Source: Hafnia alvei (lineage in GTDB: Bacteria; Pseudomonadota; Gammaproteobacteria; Enterobacterales; Enterobacteriaceae). Taken from it: DNA of 64,000 nucleotides. Positions 1 to 7,541 of this stretch are shown here, one piece after another (within the stretch, counting starts at the first letter, position 1; every line of letters starts with the position of its first letter). The position numbers were made by a program, and so were the translations under genes. The stretch covers positions 4,464,001 to 4,528,000 of the forward strand of contig NZ_OZ061315.1 in assembly GCF_964063325.1 (NCBI RefSeq), given 5' to 3'. The notes under the pieces are model-generated. The model ran no database searches and was not told the origin of the DNA. It saw only the letters and a list, made by a program, of their open reading frames with translations.

Positions 1-1
1 A

Positions 2-370
2 CGCATCGTGACCGTTCTGGCTGCGCTCTCTACCGTGATGATGTATCTGTTCGTCACCACCGAGCAGGTTGGCATGCTCAGCCTGTACATTCTGGGTCTG
101 GGCTTTGTCAGCAGCGCAATTTACACCACGCTGATCACGCTGGGTTCACTGCAAACCAAAGTGTCTTCACCAAAGCTGGTGAACTTCATTCTGACCTGCG
201 GCACCATCGGTACGATGTTGACCTTCATTGTGACTGGCCCAATCGTGGCGAAAAGCGGTGCTCACGCAGCGCTGGCAACCGCCAATGGCTTGTACCTTGT
301 GGTCTTCGTGATGTGTTTACTGTTGGGCTTCGTGACGCGTCACCGCCTGCACGGCCACAGCACTAAATAA
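2..370 (+). CDS. tsgA: TsgA, major facilitator family transporter (C-terminal part)
   Basis: Only the last 122 or so codons are inside the window; the reading frame is open from base 2 to the TAA at 368-370. The translated segment is hydrophobic, with about four membrane helices and the family-like stretches GTIGTMLTFIVTGPIVA and LVVFVMCLLLGF near the end. TsgA is a 12-helix inner-membrane MFS protein of unknown substrate, first noted as a tellurite- and selenite-related gene in Salmonella. In E. coli tsgA lies directly upstream of nirB, as it does here apart from the codBA insertion, which supports the name. The start lies outside the window. Confidence 0.9.
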   Translation, partial: RIVTVLAALSTVMMYLFVTTEQVGMLSLYILGLGFVSSAIYTTLITLGSLQTKVSSPKLVNFILTCGTIGTMLTFIVTGPIVAKSGAHAALATANGLYLVVFVMCLLLGFVTRHRLHGHSTK

Positions 371-390
371 TTCAGGTTCTTCCTGATAAA

Positions 391-422
391 AAAAACCGGC
401 CTATAACAGGGCCGGTTTTTTA
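391..422. terminator. Bidirectional intrinsic terminator between tsgA and codA
   Basis: The arms AACCGGCC (394-401) and GGCCGGTT (410-417) form a GC-rich stem with an 8-base loop. It is flanked by A residues on the left and T residues on the right, so it can end both the plus-strand tsgA transcript and the minus-strand codBA transcript. Confidence 0.9.
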
Positions 423-439
423 TTGCCGCAATAACTCGA

Positions 440-1723
440 TTAACGTTTAAAGTCGACGGTTTCAGACTGCCCTAAATGCAGCGTGGTTTTCGCTGGCTGG
501 GTGCAGGCAATCACGGCGCCGTGACGAACGGAATAGCGAACAGGAACCTGACGACGGACGGCGTCAAAACCACTGTCTGCCGGTAATACGATCAGATTCG
601 CACTGTTCCCCGCCGCAATACCATAATCCGTTAGATTCAACGTTTTCGCACTGTGGTGGGTAATCAAGTTCACGCCATCGTCAATTTGACCATAGCCCAT
701 CAGCTGGCAGACATGCAGCCCCATATGCAGCACCTGCAGCATATTTGCCGTACCCAGCGGATACCATGGATCAAACACGTCATCATGGCCGAAGCAAACG
801 TTAATGCCAGATTCCAGCATCTCTTTCACGCGGGTAATACCACGGCGCTTTGGATAGGTATCGAAGCGCCCTTGCAAATGAATATTCACCAGTGGGTTCG
901 CCACAAAGTTAATCCCAGACATCTTCAGCAAGCGGAATAAGCGCGAAGTGTATGCGCCGTTATAGGAGTGCATCGCCGTTGTATGACTCGCGGTTACGCG
1001 GGCGCCCATACCTTCTCGATGTGCCAGCGCGGCAACCGTTTCGACAAAACGCGATTGTTCGTCATCAATCTCATCGCAGTGAACGTCGATCAGACGATCA
1101 TATTTTTGCGCCAACGCAAACGTCTTATGCAGAGACTCCACGCCGTATTCGCGGGTAAATTCAAAGTGTGGAATAGCACCCACCACGTCCGCACCCAGAC
1201 GCATTGCCTCTTCCAACAGCGCCTCACCGTTGGGATAAGACATAATCCCTTCCTGTGGGAAAGCAACGATTTGCAGATCAACCCACGGAGCCACTTCCTG
1301 TTTTACTTCTAACATCGCTTTTAGCGCCGTTAGCGTGGCGTCAGAAACATCCACGTGAGTACGTACATGCTGAATACCGTTGGCAATTTGCCATTTCAGG
1401 GTTTGCCATGCGCGCTGTTTCACGTCGTCATGGGTCAATAACGCTTTGCGCTCGGCCCAACGTTCAATACCTTCAAACAGGGTTCCAGACTGGTTCCAGC
1501 TTGGCTGCCCCGCCGTTTGGGTGGTATCGAGATGAATATGTGGCTCAACAAAAGGCGGTAACACTAAGCCCTGTTCAGCATCCAAACATTTCGCTGACGC
1601 AGGCATCACGCCAGATTGCGCTTCAATTGACGTTATTTTTCCGTCTTGAAGACCGATCTGCCAGAGCCCTTCTTTCCCCGCCAAGCGAGCGTTAATCACC
1701 GCCTGTAATGTGTTATTCGGCAC
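440..1723 (-). CDS. codA: Cytosine deaminase CodA
   Basis: Converts cytosine to uracil and ammonia in the cytoplasm (pyrimidine salvage, nitrogen supply). I chose the GTG at 1723-1721. It is preceded by GGAGG at a good distance, aligns with the start of the E. coli protein, and gives exactly the E. coli length of 427 aa. An in-frame ATG at 1738 would add five residues and has no Shine-Dalgarno sequence. Amidohydrolase metal ligands are visible as PHIHLD (His62, His64), HCDEIDDEQ (about 214-222) and GHDDVFDP (about 313). The start overlaps the end of codB by 11 bases, as expected for translational coupling in the codBA operon. Confidence 0.96.
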   Translation of the reverse strand: MPNNTLQAVINARLAGKEGLWQIGLQDGKITSIEAQSGVMPASAKCLDAEQGLVLPPFVEPHIHLDTTQTAGQPSWNQSGTLFEGIERWAERKALLTHDDVKQRAWQTLKWQIANGIQHVRTHVDVSDATLTALKAMLEVKQEVAPWVDLQIVAFPQEGIMSYPNGEALLEEAMRLGADVVGAIPHFEFTREYGVESLHKTFALAQKYDRLIDVHCDEIDDEQSRFVETVAALAHREGMGARVTASHTTAMHSYNGAYTSRLFRLLKMSGINFVANPLVNIHLQGRFDTYPKRRGITRVKEMLESGINVCFGHDDVFDPWYPLGTANMLQVLHMGLHVCQLMGYGQIDDGVNLITHHSAKTLNLTDYGIAAGNSANLIVLPADSGFDAVRRQVPVRYSVRHGAVIACTQPAKTTLHLGQSETVDFKR

Positions 1724-2984
1724 CGTTTGCCTCCGCATTTGTTATTGTTGATACTGCTGTCATTGCAGTTTTACGATTTAGAATTGGATTAAGCACCAGA
1801 TAGCTTAGCGCCCCGCCCAGCACCGCATTCACCGGAACCACACCCGGTAGCCAATGGCCAGCAGCAATCCCCAGCGCGACGGCCAGAATAGCCACCCAGT
1901 TTACGTTCATCATACGCGCGGTAGCAAAGTGCTCATAGCGGCGACGGTTCATCAGATAGTCAGCGATGATCACTCCGCCAACAGGTGGAATAGCCGCAGA
2001 CAAGAACGTCAGCCAGCCAACAAAATTGTTATACAGCCACAGCGCGCAAATAGTGCCGATGATACCGTTAATGATCGACAGCGTTTTACTCGACATACCG
2101 GTAATGTTGGCAAAACCCAATCCCGAGGCGTAAAGCGCATTGTCGTTGGTGGTCCAGATATTTAGCCCCAGCACCACAATTGCGGGTAGCAACAGACCTT
2201 GAGCAATCATGACGTCAGAGATATCCGCCATGCCCAATGCTGCCGCACCGGCCGCGCCGAAAATAAACATCAATGAGTTCCCAAGGAAAAACGCCACCAT
2301 CGAAATCAGCACCGCCATTTTGGCATTACGCCCAAAGCGTACAAAGTCAGCGGTTAGCGTTCCTGCGCTGACAAAAGAACCCACCACCAGCGCCAAAGCA
2401 ACGTTAAAATCTAACGGCTCAGCCGGAACCACAGACCTCAGCGCGTCTAATCCGCCCATGCCATGCACGGCGAGCCATACTGAGTAGCCCCCTAAGCAAG
2501 CAATGGCGGGAACCGCAATCACCGAAAGCACCGTCAACGCTGAAATGCCAAAGAACACCGTCACCGTCATCAGCAAGCCGGAGATCGCGATCAGCCAATT
2601 AATATCCAGCCCGGTGGCTTTTCCTACCGGAATGGCAAACATCGCCACGCCAACGCCAAACCACCCTACCTGCGTTCCGCCCAGCAGCAGTGATGGCAGC
2701 CAAGAGCCTTTAACACCAAAAGAGAATCGCGCAAGAAGATGTGTGGTGAGGCCCGTTTTAGCGCCGATGTAACCAAGAATAGAAGTGTAAATACCGAGAA
2801 GAAGATTACCGAGGAGTACTGCGAGGAAGAAATCATGATAACTAAGACCGGTTCCGAGAGCGCCTCCGGTCCACATACTGGCGGAAAAGAAGGTTAATCC
2901 CAGCATGACGAACGTCAATGCTAATGCCCCTTTCCGCGCCGACTGCGGTACAGGCCCCTGACTATAGTTGTTATCTTGCGACAC
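1713..2984 (-). CDS. codB: Cytosine permease CodB
   Basis: An inner-membrane importer of cytosine, family NCS1 (nucleobase:cation symporter-1), with about 12 hydrophobic segments. The best start is GTG at 2984-2982, seven bases after AAAGGAGG; it gives 423 aa (E. coli 419) starting like the E. coli protein (SQDNNxSQGPVPQSARKG). A longer frame to 3029 exists but would cover the ribosome-binding site. It is the first gene of codBA. In E. coli these genes lie elsewhere on the chromosome, so their position between tsgA and nirB is a rearrangement relative to that reference. Confidence 0.95.
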   Translation of the reverse strand: MSQDNNYSQGPVPQSARKGALALTFVMLGLTFFSASMWTGGALGTGLSYHDFFLAVLLGNLLLGIYTSILGYIGAKTGLTTHLLARFSFGVKGSWLPSLLLGGTQVGWFGVGVAMFAIPVGKATGLDINWLIAISGLLMTVTVFFGISALTVLSVIAVPAIACLGGYSVWLAVHGMGGLDALRSVVPAEPLDFNVALALVVGSFVSAGTLTADFVRFGRNAKMAVLISMVAFFLGNSLMFIFGAAGAAALGMADISDVMIAQGLLLPAIVVLGLNIWTTNDNALYASGLGFANITGMSSKTLSIINGIIGTICALWLYNNFVGWLTFLSAAIPPVGGVIIADYLMNRRRYEHFATARMMNVNWVAILAVALGIAAGHWLPGVVPVNAVLGGALSYLVLNPILNRKTAMTAVSTITNAEANGAE

Positions 2985-3027
2985 GACATTCCTCCTTTCG
3001 CTGTTTTCAGGCCAAAAAATCCGCCGC

Positions 3028-3065
3028 ATTCTATTCTTCTGCTCACAAAAAGCAATCGTTTTCGT
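3028..3065 (-). promoter_or_regulatory. codBA promoter with PurR operator
   Basis: On the minus strand a -10 TAGAAT (plus coordinates 3028-3033) lies 16 bases from a weak -35 TTGCTT (3050-3055). The 16 bases at 3050-3065 read AAGCAATCGTTTTCGT on the plus strand and fit the PurR consensus ANGCAANCGNTTNCNT at every defined position. The box covers the -35, consistent with repression by PurR with hypoxanthine or guanine, as is known for E. coli codBA. The transcription start would be near 3021. Confidence 0.75.
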
Positions 3066-3254
3066 ATAGAGAATGAGAATTTTATTTTTTTCCCATCATT
3101 AGCCGATTCGCTTTCAGGATTGCTTAAAAATAAAACAAAATAGCATTTCACTTTTCGTGGCACTGCGTGAGCACTTTTATTATCAAACTGACACGGTTCA
3201 GCTTAAGTTGCTAAAAATCCGCAACTTAATAAAATCTCAATAAAATCAGACGAC

Positions 3255-3324
3255 TACCACCTTAGAGGTATATGAGGATCAAATTGATTTACATCAATAA
3301 ATACAAACTACGGAGGATTATGGT
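3255..3324 (+). promoter_or_regulatory. nirB promoter: NarL/NarP 7-2-7 site, FNR site and -10
   Basis: The FNR site TTGATTTACATCAA (3284-3297) is identical to the consensus TTGATNNNNATCAA. The -10 TATGGT (3319-3324) resembles the E. coli nirB -10. Upstream, TACCACC-TT-AGAGGTA (3255-3270) is a 7-2-7 NarL/NarP heptamer pair. Its centre is exactly 28 bases from the FNR centre, i.e. -69.5 if FNR is at -41.5, the E. coli geometry. Expression should therefore be anaerobic and boosted by nitrate or nitrite. Confidence 0.9.
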
Positions 3325-3367
3325 AGGCGTAGAATTCTTTTCATTTGCAGCAAATTTTGAGGCAAAA

Positions 3368-5920
3368 ATGAGCAAAATTAAACTCGCCATTATCGGTAAC
3401 GGGATGGTCGGTCACCGCTTCATCGAAGAACTATTAGAGAAGGCTGAGCCGAATCAATTTGAGATTACCGTTTTCTGTGAAGAGCCTCGCGTCGCTTACG
3501 ACCGAGTTCATCTTTCTTCCTACTTCTCACATCACACCGCCGAAGAGCTGTCGCTCGTTCGAGAAGGCTTCTACCAAAAGCATAACGTCACCGTGCTGGT
3601 CGGTGAACGCGCCATAACGATCAATCGCAGTGAGAAAATCATCTATTCCAACTCTGGCCGTACTATTCAGTACGACAAGCTGATTATGGCAACTGGATCA
3701 TATCCGTGGATCCCGCCAATTAAAGGCAGCGAAGGCCAGGATTGCTTTGTTTATCGTACTATCGAAGATCTTAACGCCATTGAATCCTGTGCACGCCGTA
3801 GCAAACGCGGTGCCGTGGTCGGCGGCGGCCTCCTCGGCCTAGAAGCCGCCGGTGCGCTGAAAAACTTGGGCGTTGAAACTCACGTTATCGAATTTGCGCC
3901 TGTATTAATGGCTGAGCAGCTCGACCCGATGGGCGGCCAGCAACTGCGTGAAAAAATCGAGCGTATGGGCGTGCGCGTTCATACCAGCAAAAATACCCAA
4001 GAAATCATCCATTCCGGCAGCGAAGCACGTAAAACCATGCGCTTTGCCGACGGTACCGAGCTTGAAATCGACTTCATCGTTTTCTCAACCGGTATCCGCC
4101 CTCAGGATAAGCTGGCGCATCAATGTGGATTAGCCACCGCTCGCCGCGGCGGGATCGTAATTAACGATCAGTGCCAAACCTCCGATCCTGACGTGTACGC
4201 TATTGGCGAATGCGCATCATGGAACGACCGCACTTTCGGCTTGGTCGCTCCTGGCTACAAGATGGCTCAGGTCACCGTTGACCATCTGCTCGGCAACGAA
4301 AACGGCTTTCACGGCGCAGATATGAGCGCCAAGTTGAAACTGTTGGGCGTGGACGTCGGCGGTATCGGTGATGCACACGGCCGCACCGAAGGCGCTCGCA
4401 GCTACGTTTATCTTGATGAAAGCCAAGAAATCTACAAACGCATTATCGTCAGCGCTGACAACAAACGTCTGCTCGGCGCGGTGTTGGTGGGCGATACCAG
4501 CGATTATGGCAATCTGCTTCAGCTCACGCTCAACGATATTGAACTGCCAGAACACCCAGACAGCCTGATCCTGCCTGCGCACGCGGGCAAAGGTAAACCG
4601 GCTATCGGCGTGGAATCATTGCCAGAAACGGCGCAAATCTGCTCCTGCTTTGACGTCAGCAAAGGCGACATTATCAAGGCGGTCAACGCAGGCTGTCATA
4701 CCGTTGCGGCGATTAAATCGGCAACGAAAGCGGGTACCGGCTGCGGTGGCTGTATTCCGCTCGTGACTCAGGTGCTCAACGCCGAGTTAGCGAAACAAGG
4801 TATTGAAGTCAATAACCACCTATGCGAACACTTTGCCTATTCACGCCAAGAGCTGTATCACCTCATCCGCGTCGAAGAGATTAAATCCTTCAACCAGCTG
4901 CTGGAAAAATACGGCAAAGGCTACGGCTGTGAAGTGTGTAAACCAACGGTTGGTTCTCTGCTGGCTTCATGCTGGAACGACTACATTCTGCAACCGGAAC
5001 TCACTCCGCTGCAGGATACCAATGACAACTTCCTTGCCAACATTCAGAAAGACGGCACCTACTCGGTGATCCCTCGTTCTGCTGGTGGTGAAATCACCCC
5101 AGAAGGCCTGCTGGCTATCGGTCAGATCGCACGCGAATACAATCTGTATACCAAAATCACCGGCTCACAGCGTATCGGTATGTTTGGCGCACAGAAAGAC
5201 GATTTGCCTGCTATCTGGAGCAAATTGATTGAAGCGGGCTTTGAAACCGGTCACGCCTATGCCAAAGCGCTGCGCATGGCAAAAACCTGCGTCGGCAGCA
5301 CCTGGTGTCGTTACGGCGTAGGCGATAGCGTTGGCTTCGGCGTGGAATTGGAAAACCGCTACAAAGGCATTCGTACACCGCACAAAATGAAATTCGGTGT
5401 CTCCGGCTGTACTCGTGAATGTTCAGAAGCACAGGGCAAAGACGTCGGCATTATCGCCACCGAAAATGGTTGGAACCTCTACGTTTGTGGTAACGGCGGG
5501 ATGAAACCACGCCATGGCGATTTATTGGCTGCCGATCTCGATCGCGAAACGCTAATTAAATACCTCGATCGTTTCATGATGTTCTATATCCGTACCGGCG
5601 ATAAATTACAGCGTACGTCTGTTTGGTTAGAGAGCTTGGAAGGCGGCATCGACTATCTGCGTTCCGTCATCATCAACGATAAACTCGGGATGAATGCCTT
5701 GCTGGAGCAAGAAATTGCCCGCCTGCGCGAAAAAGTGATCTGCGAGTGGACTGAAACCGTAAACACCCCTGAGGCGCAGGTACGCTTCGCTCACTTCATC
5801 AACAGCGATCAACGCGACCCTAACGTTCAGATCGTGTCTGAACGCGCTCAGCACCGTCCTGCACGCCCAGACGAGCGTATTCCTGTCACCCTGATCGCAA
5901 CCGAGGAGGCTAACGCATGA
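3368..5920 (+). CDS. nirB: NADH-dependent nitrite reductase, large subunit NirB
   Basis: Reduces nitrite to ammonium in the cytoplasm with NADH. I start at the ATG at 3368 (MSKIKLAIIGNG; GAGG upstream), giving 850 aa (E. coli 847); an upstream in-frame ATG at 3272 would lie inside the promoter. Domains in order: FAD-binding GNGMVG (10-15), NAD-binding VGGGLLGLEAAG (about 151-162), a BFD-like [2Fe-2S] region with CSC near 424 and CGGC near 460, and the sulfite/nitrite reductase core. The core carries the siroheme-[4Fe-4S] cysteines as CVGSTWC (about 640-646) and CTREC (about 680-684). The stop overlaps the nirD start by ATGA. First gene of nirBDC-cysG. Confidence 0.97.
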   Translation: MSKIKLAIIGNGMVGHRFIEELLEKAEPNQFEITVFCEEPRVAYDRVHLSSYFSHHTAEELSLVREGFYQKHNVTVLVGERAITINRSEKIIYSNSGRTIQYDKLIMATGSYPWIPPIKGSEGQDCFVYRTIEDLNAIESCARRSKRGAVVGGGLLGLEAAGALKNLGVETHVIEFAPVLMAEQLDPMGGQQLREKIERMGVRVHTSKNTQEIIHSGSEARKTMRFADGTELEIDFIVFSTGIRPQDKLAHQCGLATARRGGIVINDQCQTSDPDVYAIGECASWNDRTFGLVAPGYKMAQVTVDHLLGNENGFHGADMSAKLKLLGVDVGGIGDAHGRTEGARSYVYLDESQEIYKRIIVSADNKRLLGAVLVGDTSDYGNLLQLTLNDIELPEHPDSLILPAHAGKGKPAIGVESLPETAQICSCFDVSKGDIIKAVNAGCHTVAAIKSATKAGTGCGGCIPLVTQVLNAELAKQGIEVNNHLCEHFAYSRQELYHLIRVEEIKSFNQLLEKYGKGYGCEVCKPTVGSLLASCWNDYILQPELTPLQDTNDNFLANIQKDGTYSVIPRSAGGEITPEGLLAIGQIAREYNLYTKITGSQRIGMFGAQKDDLPAIWSKLIEAGFETGHAYAKALRMAKTCVGSTWCRYGVGDSVGFGVELENRYKGIRTPHKMKFGVSGCTRECSEAQGKDVGIIATENGWNLYVCGNGGMKPRHGDLLAADLDRETLIKYLDRFMMFYIRTGDKLQRTSVWLESLEGGIDYLRSVIINDKLGMNALLEQEIARLREKVICEWTETVNTPEAQVRFAHFINSDQRDPNVQIVSERAQHRPARPDERIPVTLIATEEANA

Positions 5921-6249
5921 GCCAGTGGATTAATGTTTGCCCGTTAAACGATATTCTACCCGGCACCGGCGTGTGCGCTTTAGTGGGCACTCATCAGGTG
6001 GCGGTGTTCCGCCCTTACCAAGATGAGCAGGTTTTTGCCATCTCCAATATCGATCCTTTTGCCGGTTCAAGCGTGCTCTCTCGCGGCCTGATTGCAGAAC
6101 ATCAGGGCGAACTGTGGGTTGCTAGCCCGCTGAAAAAACAGCACTTCCGCTTGGTGGATGGGCTTTGCCTCGAAGATGAAGCCCATTCCGTACCGCACTT
6201 TGCAACCCGTCTGGTTGATGGGTTTGTGCAGGTACAGGCGGTAGATTAA
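5917..6249 (+). CDS. nirD: Nitrite reductase small subunit NirD
   Basis: The 110-aa partner of NirB (E. coli 108 aa). It has the Rieske-like fold of the family but lacks the paired Cys-His ligands of true Rieske proteins, as is normal for NirD; it is needed for full NADH-nitrite reductase activity. It overlaps nirB by four bases (ATGA), which indicates coupled translation and a fixed subunit ratio. The repeat element at 6270-6540 begins about 20 bases after its stop and separates it from nirC. Confidence 0.95.
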   Translation: MSQWINVCPLNDILPGTGVCALVGTHQVAVFRPYQDEQVFAISNIDPFAGSSVLSRGLIAEHQGELWVASPLKKQHFRLVDGLCLEDEAHSVPHFATRLVDGFVQVQAVD

Positions 6250-6269
6250 AAACGCTAGCAGGACGGACA

Positions 6270-6540
6270 TTATATATTCGGGCAGTGTAGGTTTCGTACG
6301 CCTAAAGCACTGAAATCTACATGTGCACTGAGCAGGCGTCCGAGCAAGGCGGCCAATCGCCGCCGCCTTGCATCTGGGCTTGGCACCCTCCTTCAGCCTG
6401 CTGCGCAGGTACCCGAATATCGTCATTCAGGCTTTAACGGAACGAACGGCAATCGCCATCCTGGCTCCTCCGTTCTTTCGCCGACGTCCTGTCGGCGAAT
6501 CCTAGCCTGAATTCCTCCCTTCGGCTGAAGGACAACGTGC
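6270..6540 (-). repeat. Structured intergenic repeat, copy A (GGA-loop hairpins, minus orientation)
   Basis: Read on the minus strand. Hairpin 1 has arms CGCCGAC/GTCGGCG (6479-6497) with loop AGGAC, making ACAGGACGT. Hairpin 2 (arms 6444-6449 and 6470-6475) encloses CCAGGATGG. A GC stem GCAAGGCGGC/GCCGCCTTGC (6344-6353, 6362-6371) is followed by TCGGACGCC (6335-6343), and a CGAAACCT motif lies at 6290-6297. Two outer stems enclose these parts: ATTCAGGCT/AGCCTGAAT (6425-6433, 6504-6512) and ATATTCGGG/CCCGAATAT (6274-6282, 6412-6420). The order matches the copies near 38.4 and 38.8 kb. There is no gene in this 415-base gap; 6541-6664 is AT-rich leader of nirC. Confidence 0.8.
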
Positions 6541-6664
6541 CGGAAAAGGTCGAAATCTTACACAGCAATGAAATATCGCGAAGAGAACGAAATATTAAGC
6601 CGCCCAGATTTTAGTTTTACCCAAAAATTTTTACTTTTAATCTTTAACAAACATGGAAGCCAGT

Positions 6665-7468
6665 ATGTTTACCGACACCATCAATAAATGCGCAGCCAAT
6701 GCGGCACGCATTGTTCGCCTGAACAAAGATAACCCGTTTGGATTTTGGATTAGCTCTGCGATGGCGGGGGCTTATGTTGGCCTCGGCATCATCCTGATCT
6801 TCACGCTCGGCAATATGGTTGAACCTGCACTGCGTCCTTTGCTCATGGGCGCAACGTTTGGCATCGCCTTAACGCTGGTGATCATTGCTGGTTCTGAGCT
6901 GTTTACCGGCCACACCATGTTCCTCACGCTGGGTGTTAAAGCAGGCACCATTAGCAGAGGCCAGTGGTTAGCCATTCTGCCGCAAACGTGGTTGGGCAAT
7001 CTGATCGGTTCAATCTTCGTTGCCGTTTTATATTATTACGGCGGCGGAAATTTACTGCCTGTCGATAGCAGCTTAGTGCACACCGCCGCGTTGGCGAAAA
7101 CTACTGCGCCTGCTGCCGTGCTGTTCTTCAAAGGCGCGCTGTGTAACTGGCTGGTCTGTTTAGCGATTTGGATGGCGCTGCGCACTGAAGGTGCAGGCAA
7201 ATTCTTGGCCATTTGGTGGTGCTTGCTCGCATTTATCGCCTCCGGTTACGAGCACTCGGTTGCCAACATGACCCTTTTTGCCCTATCTTGGCTCGGCAAC
7301 CACGGCGAATCCTTTACCCTGAGCGGTATCGGCCATAATCTGCTGTGGGTAACTCTGGGTAATACATTATCCGGTGCGGTCTTTATGGGCCTAGGCTACT
7401 GGTATGCAACGCCGCGCGCGCAGCGTCCGGTCACGGAAGCCGCGGCACAACAAAATCAGACTGCTTAA
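6665..7468 (+). CDS. nirC: Nitrite transporter NirC
   Basis: An inner-membrane nitrite channel/transporter of the formate-nitrite transporter (FNT) family. The ATG at 6665 (MFTDTINKCAANAARI) matches the E. coli start and gives 267 aa (E. coli 268); an upstream in-frame ATG at 6653 would add four residues. Six hydrophobic segments are visible, with the family stretches GSELFTGHT (about 79-87), FFKGALCNWLVC and GYEHSVANM. It imports nitrite for NirBD. It is separated from nirD by the structured repeat and followed by a hairpin with a T-tract before cysG. Confidence 0.95.
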   Translation: MFTDTINKCAANAARIVRLNKDNPFGFWISSAMAGAYVGLGIILIFTLGNMVEPALRPLLMGATFGIALTLVIIAGSELFTGHTMFLTLGVKAGTISRGQWLAILPQTWLGNLIGSIFVAVLYYYGGGNLLPVDSSLVHTAALAKTTAPAAVLFFKGALCNWLVCLAIWMALRTEGAGKFLAIWWCLLAFIASGYEHSVANMTLFALSWLGNHGESFTLSGIGHNLLWVTLGNTLSGAVFMGLGYWYATPRAQRPVTEAAAQQNQTA

Positions 7469-7478
7469 TGATTTTATG

Positions 7479-7508
7479 GCGCATCGCTCAGGCGGTGCGC
7501 TATTTTTT
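7479..7508 (+). terminator. Intrinsic terminator or attenuator between nirC and cysG
   Basis: The arms GCGCATCGC (7479-7487) and GCGGTGCGC (7492-7500) pair with one G-U, have a TCAG loop and are followed by TATTTTTT. It should end part of the nirBDC message. As cysG is needed under all conditions, cysG then depends on read-through plus its own promoter, as reported for E. coli. Confidence 0.75.
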
Positions 7509-7541
7509 GCCGAAGCAAATTTCCGTAGTGAGGATTGTTGG

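Noticed and set aside
2921..3163. 80-codon frame over the codB start and promoter
   Set aside because: It covers the PurR box, the -10/-35 and the codB ribosome-binding site, and no similarity is seen.
3272..3367. Upstream in-frame start of nirB (ATG at 3272)
   Set aside because: It would place the first 32 codons across the FNR site and -10, with no similarity to NirB proteins.
6067..6426. 119-codon minus-strand open frame over nirD and repeat copy A
   Set aside because: It overlaps nirD in antisense and runs through the hairpins of the repeat; no protein similarity is recognisable.
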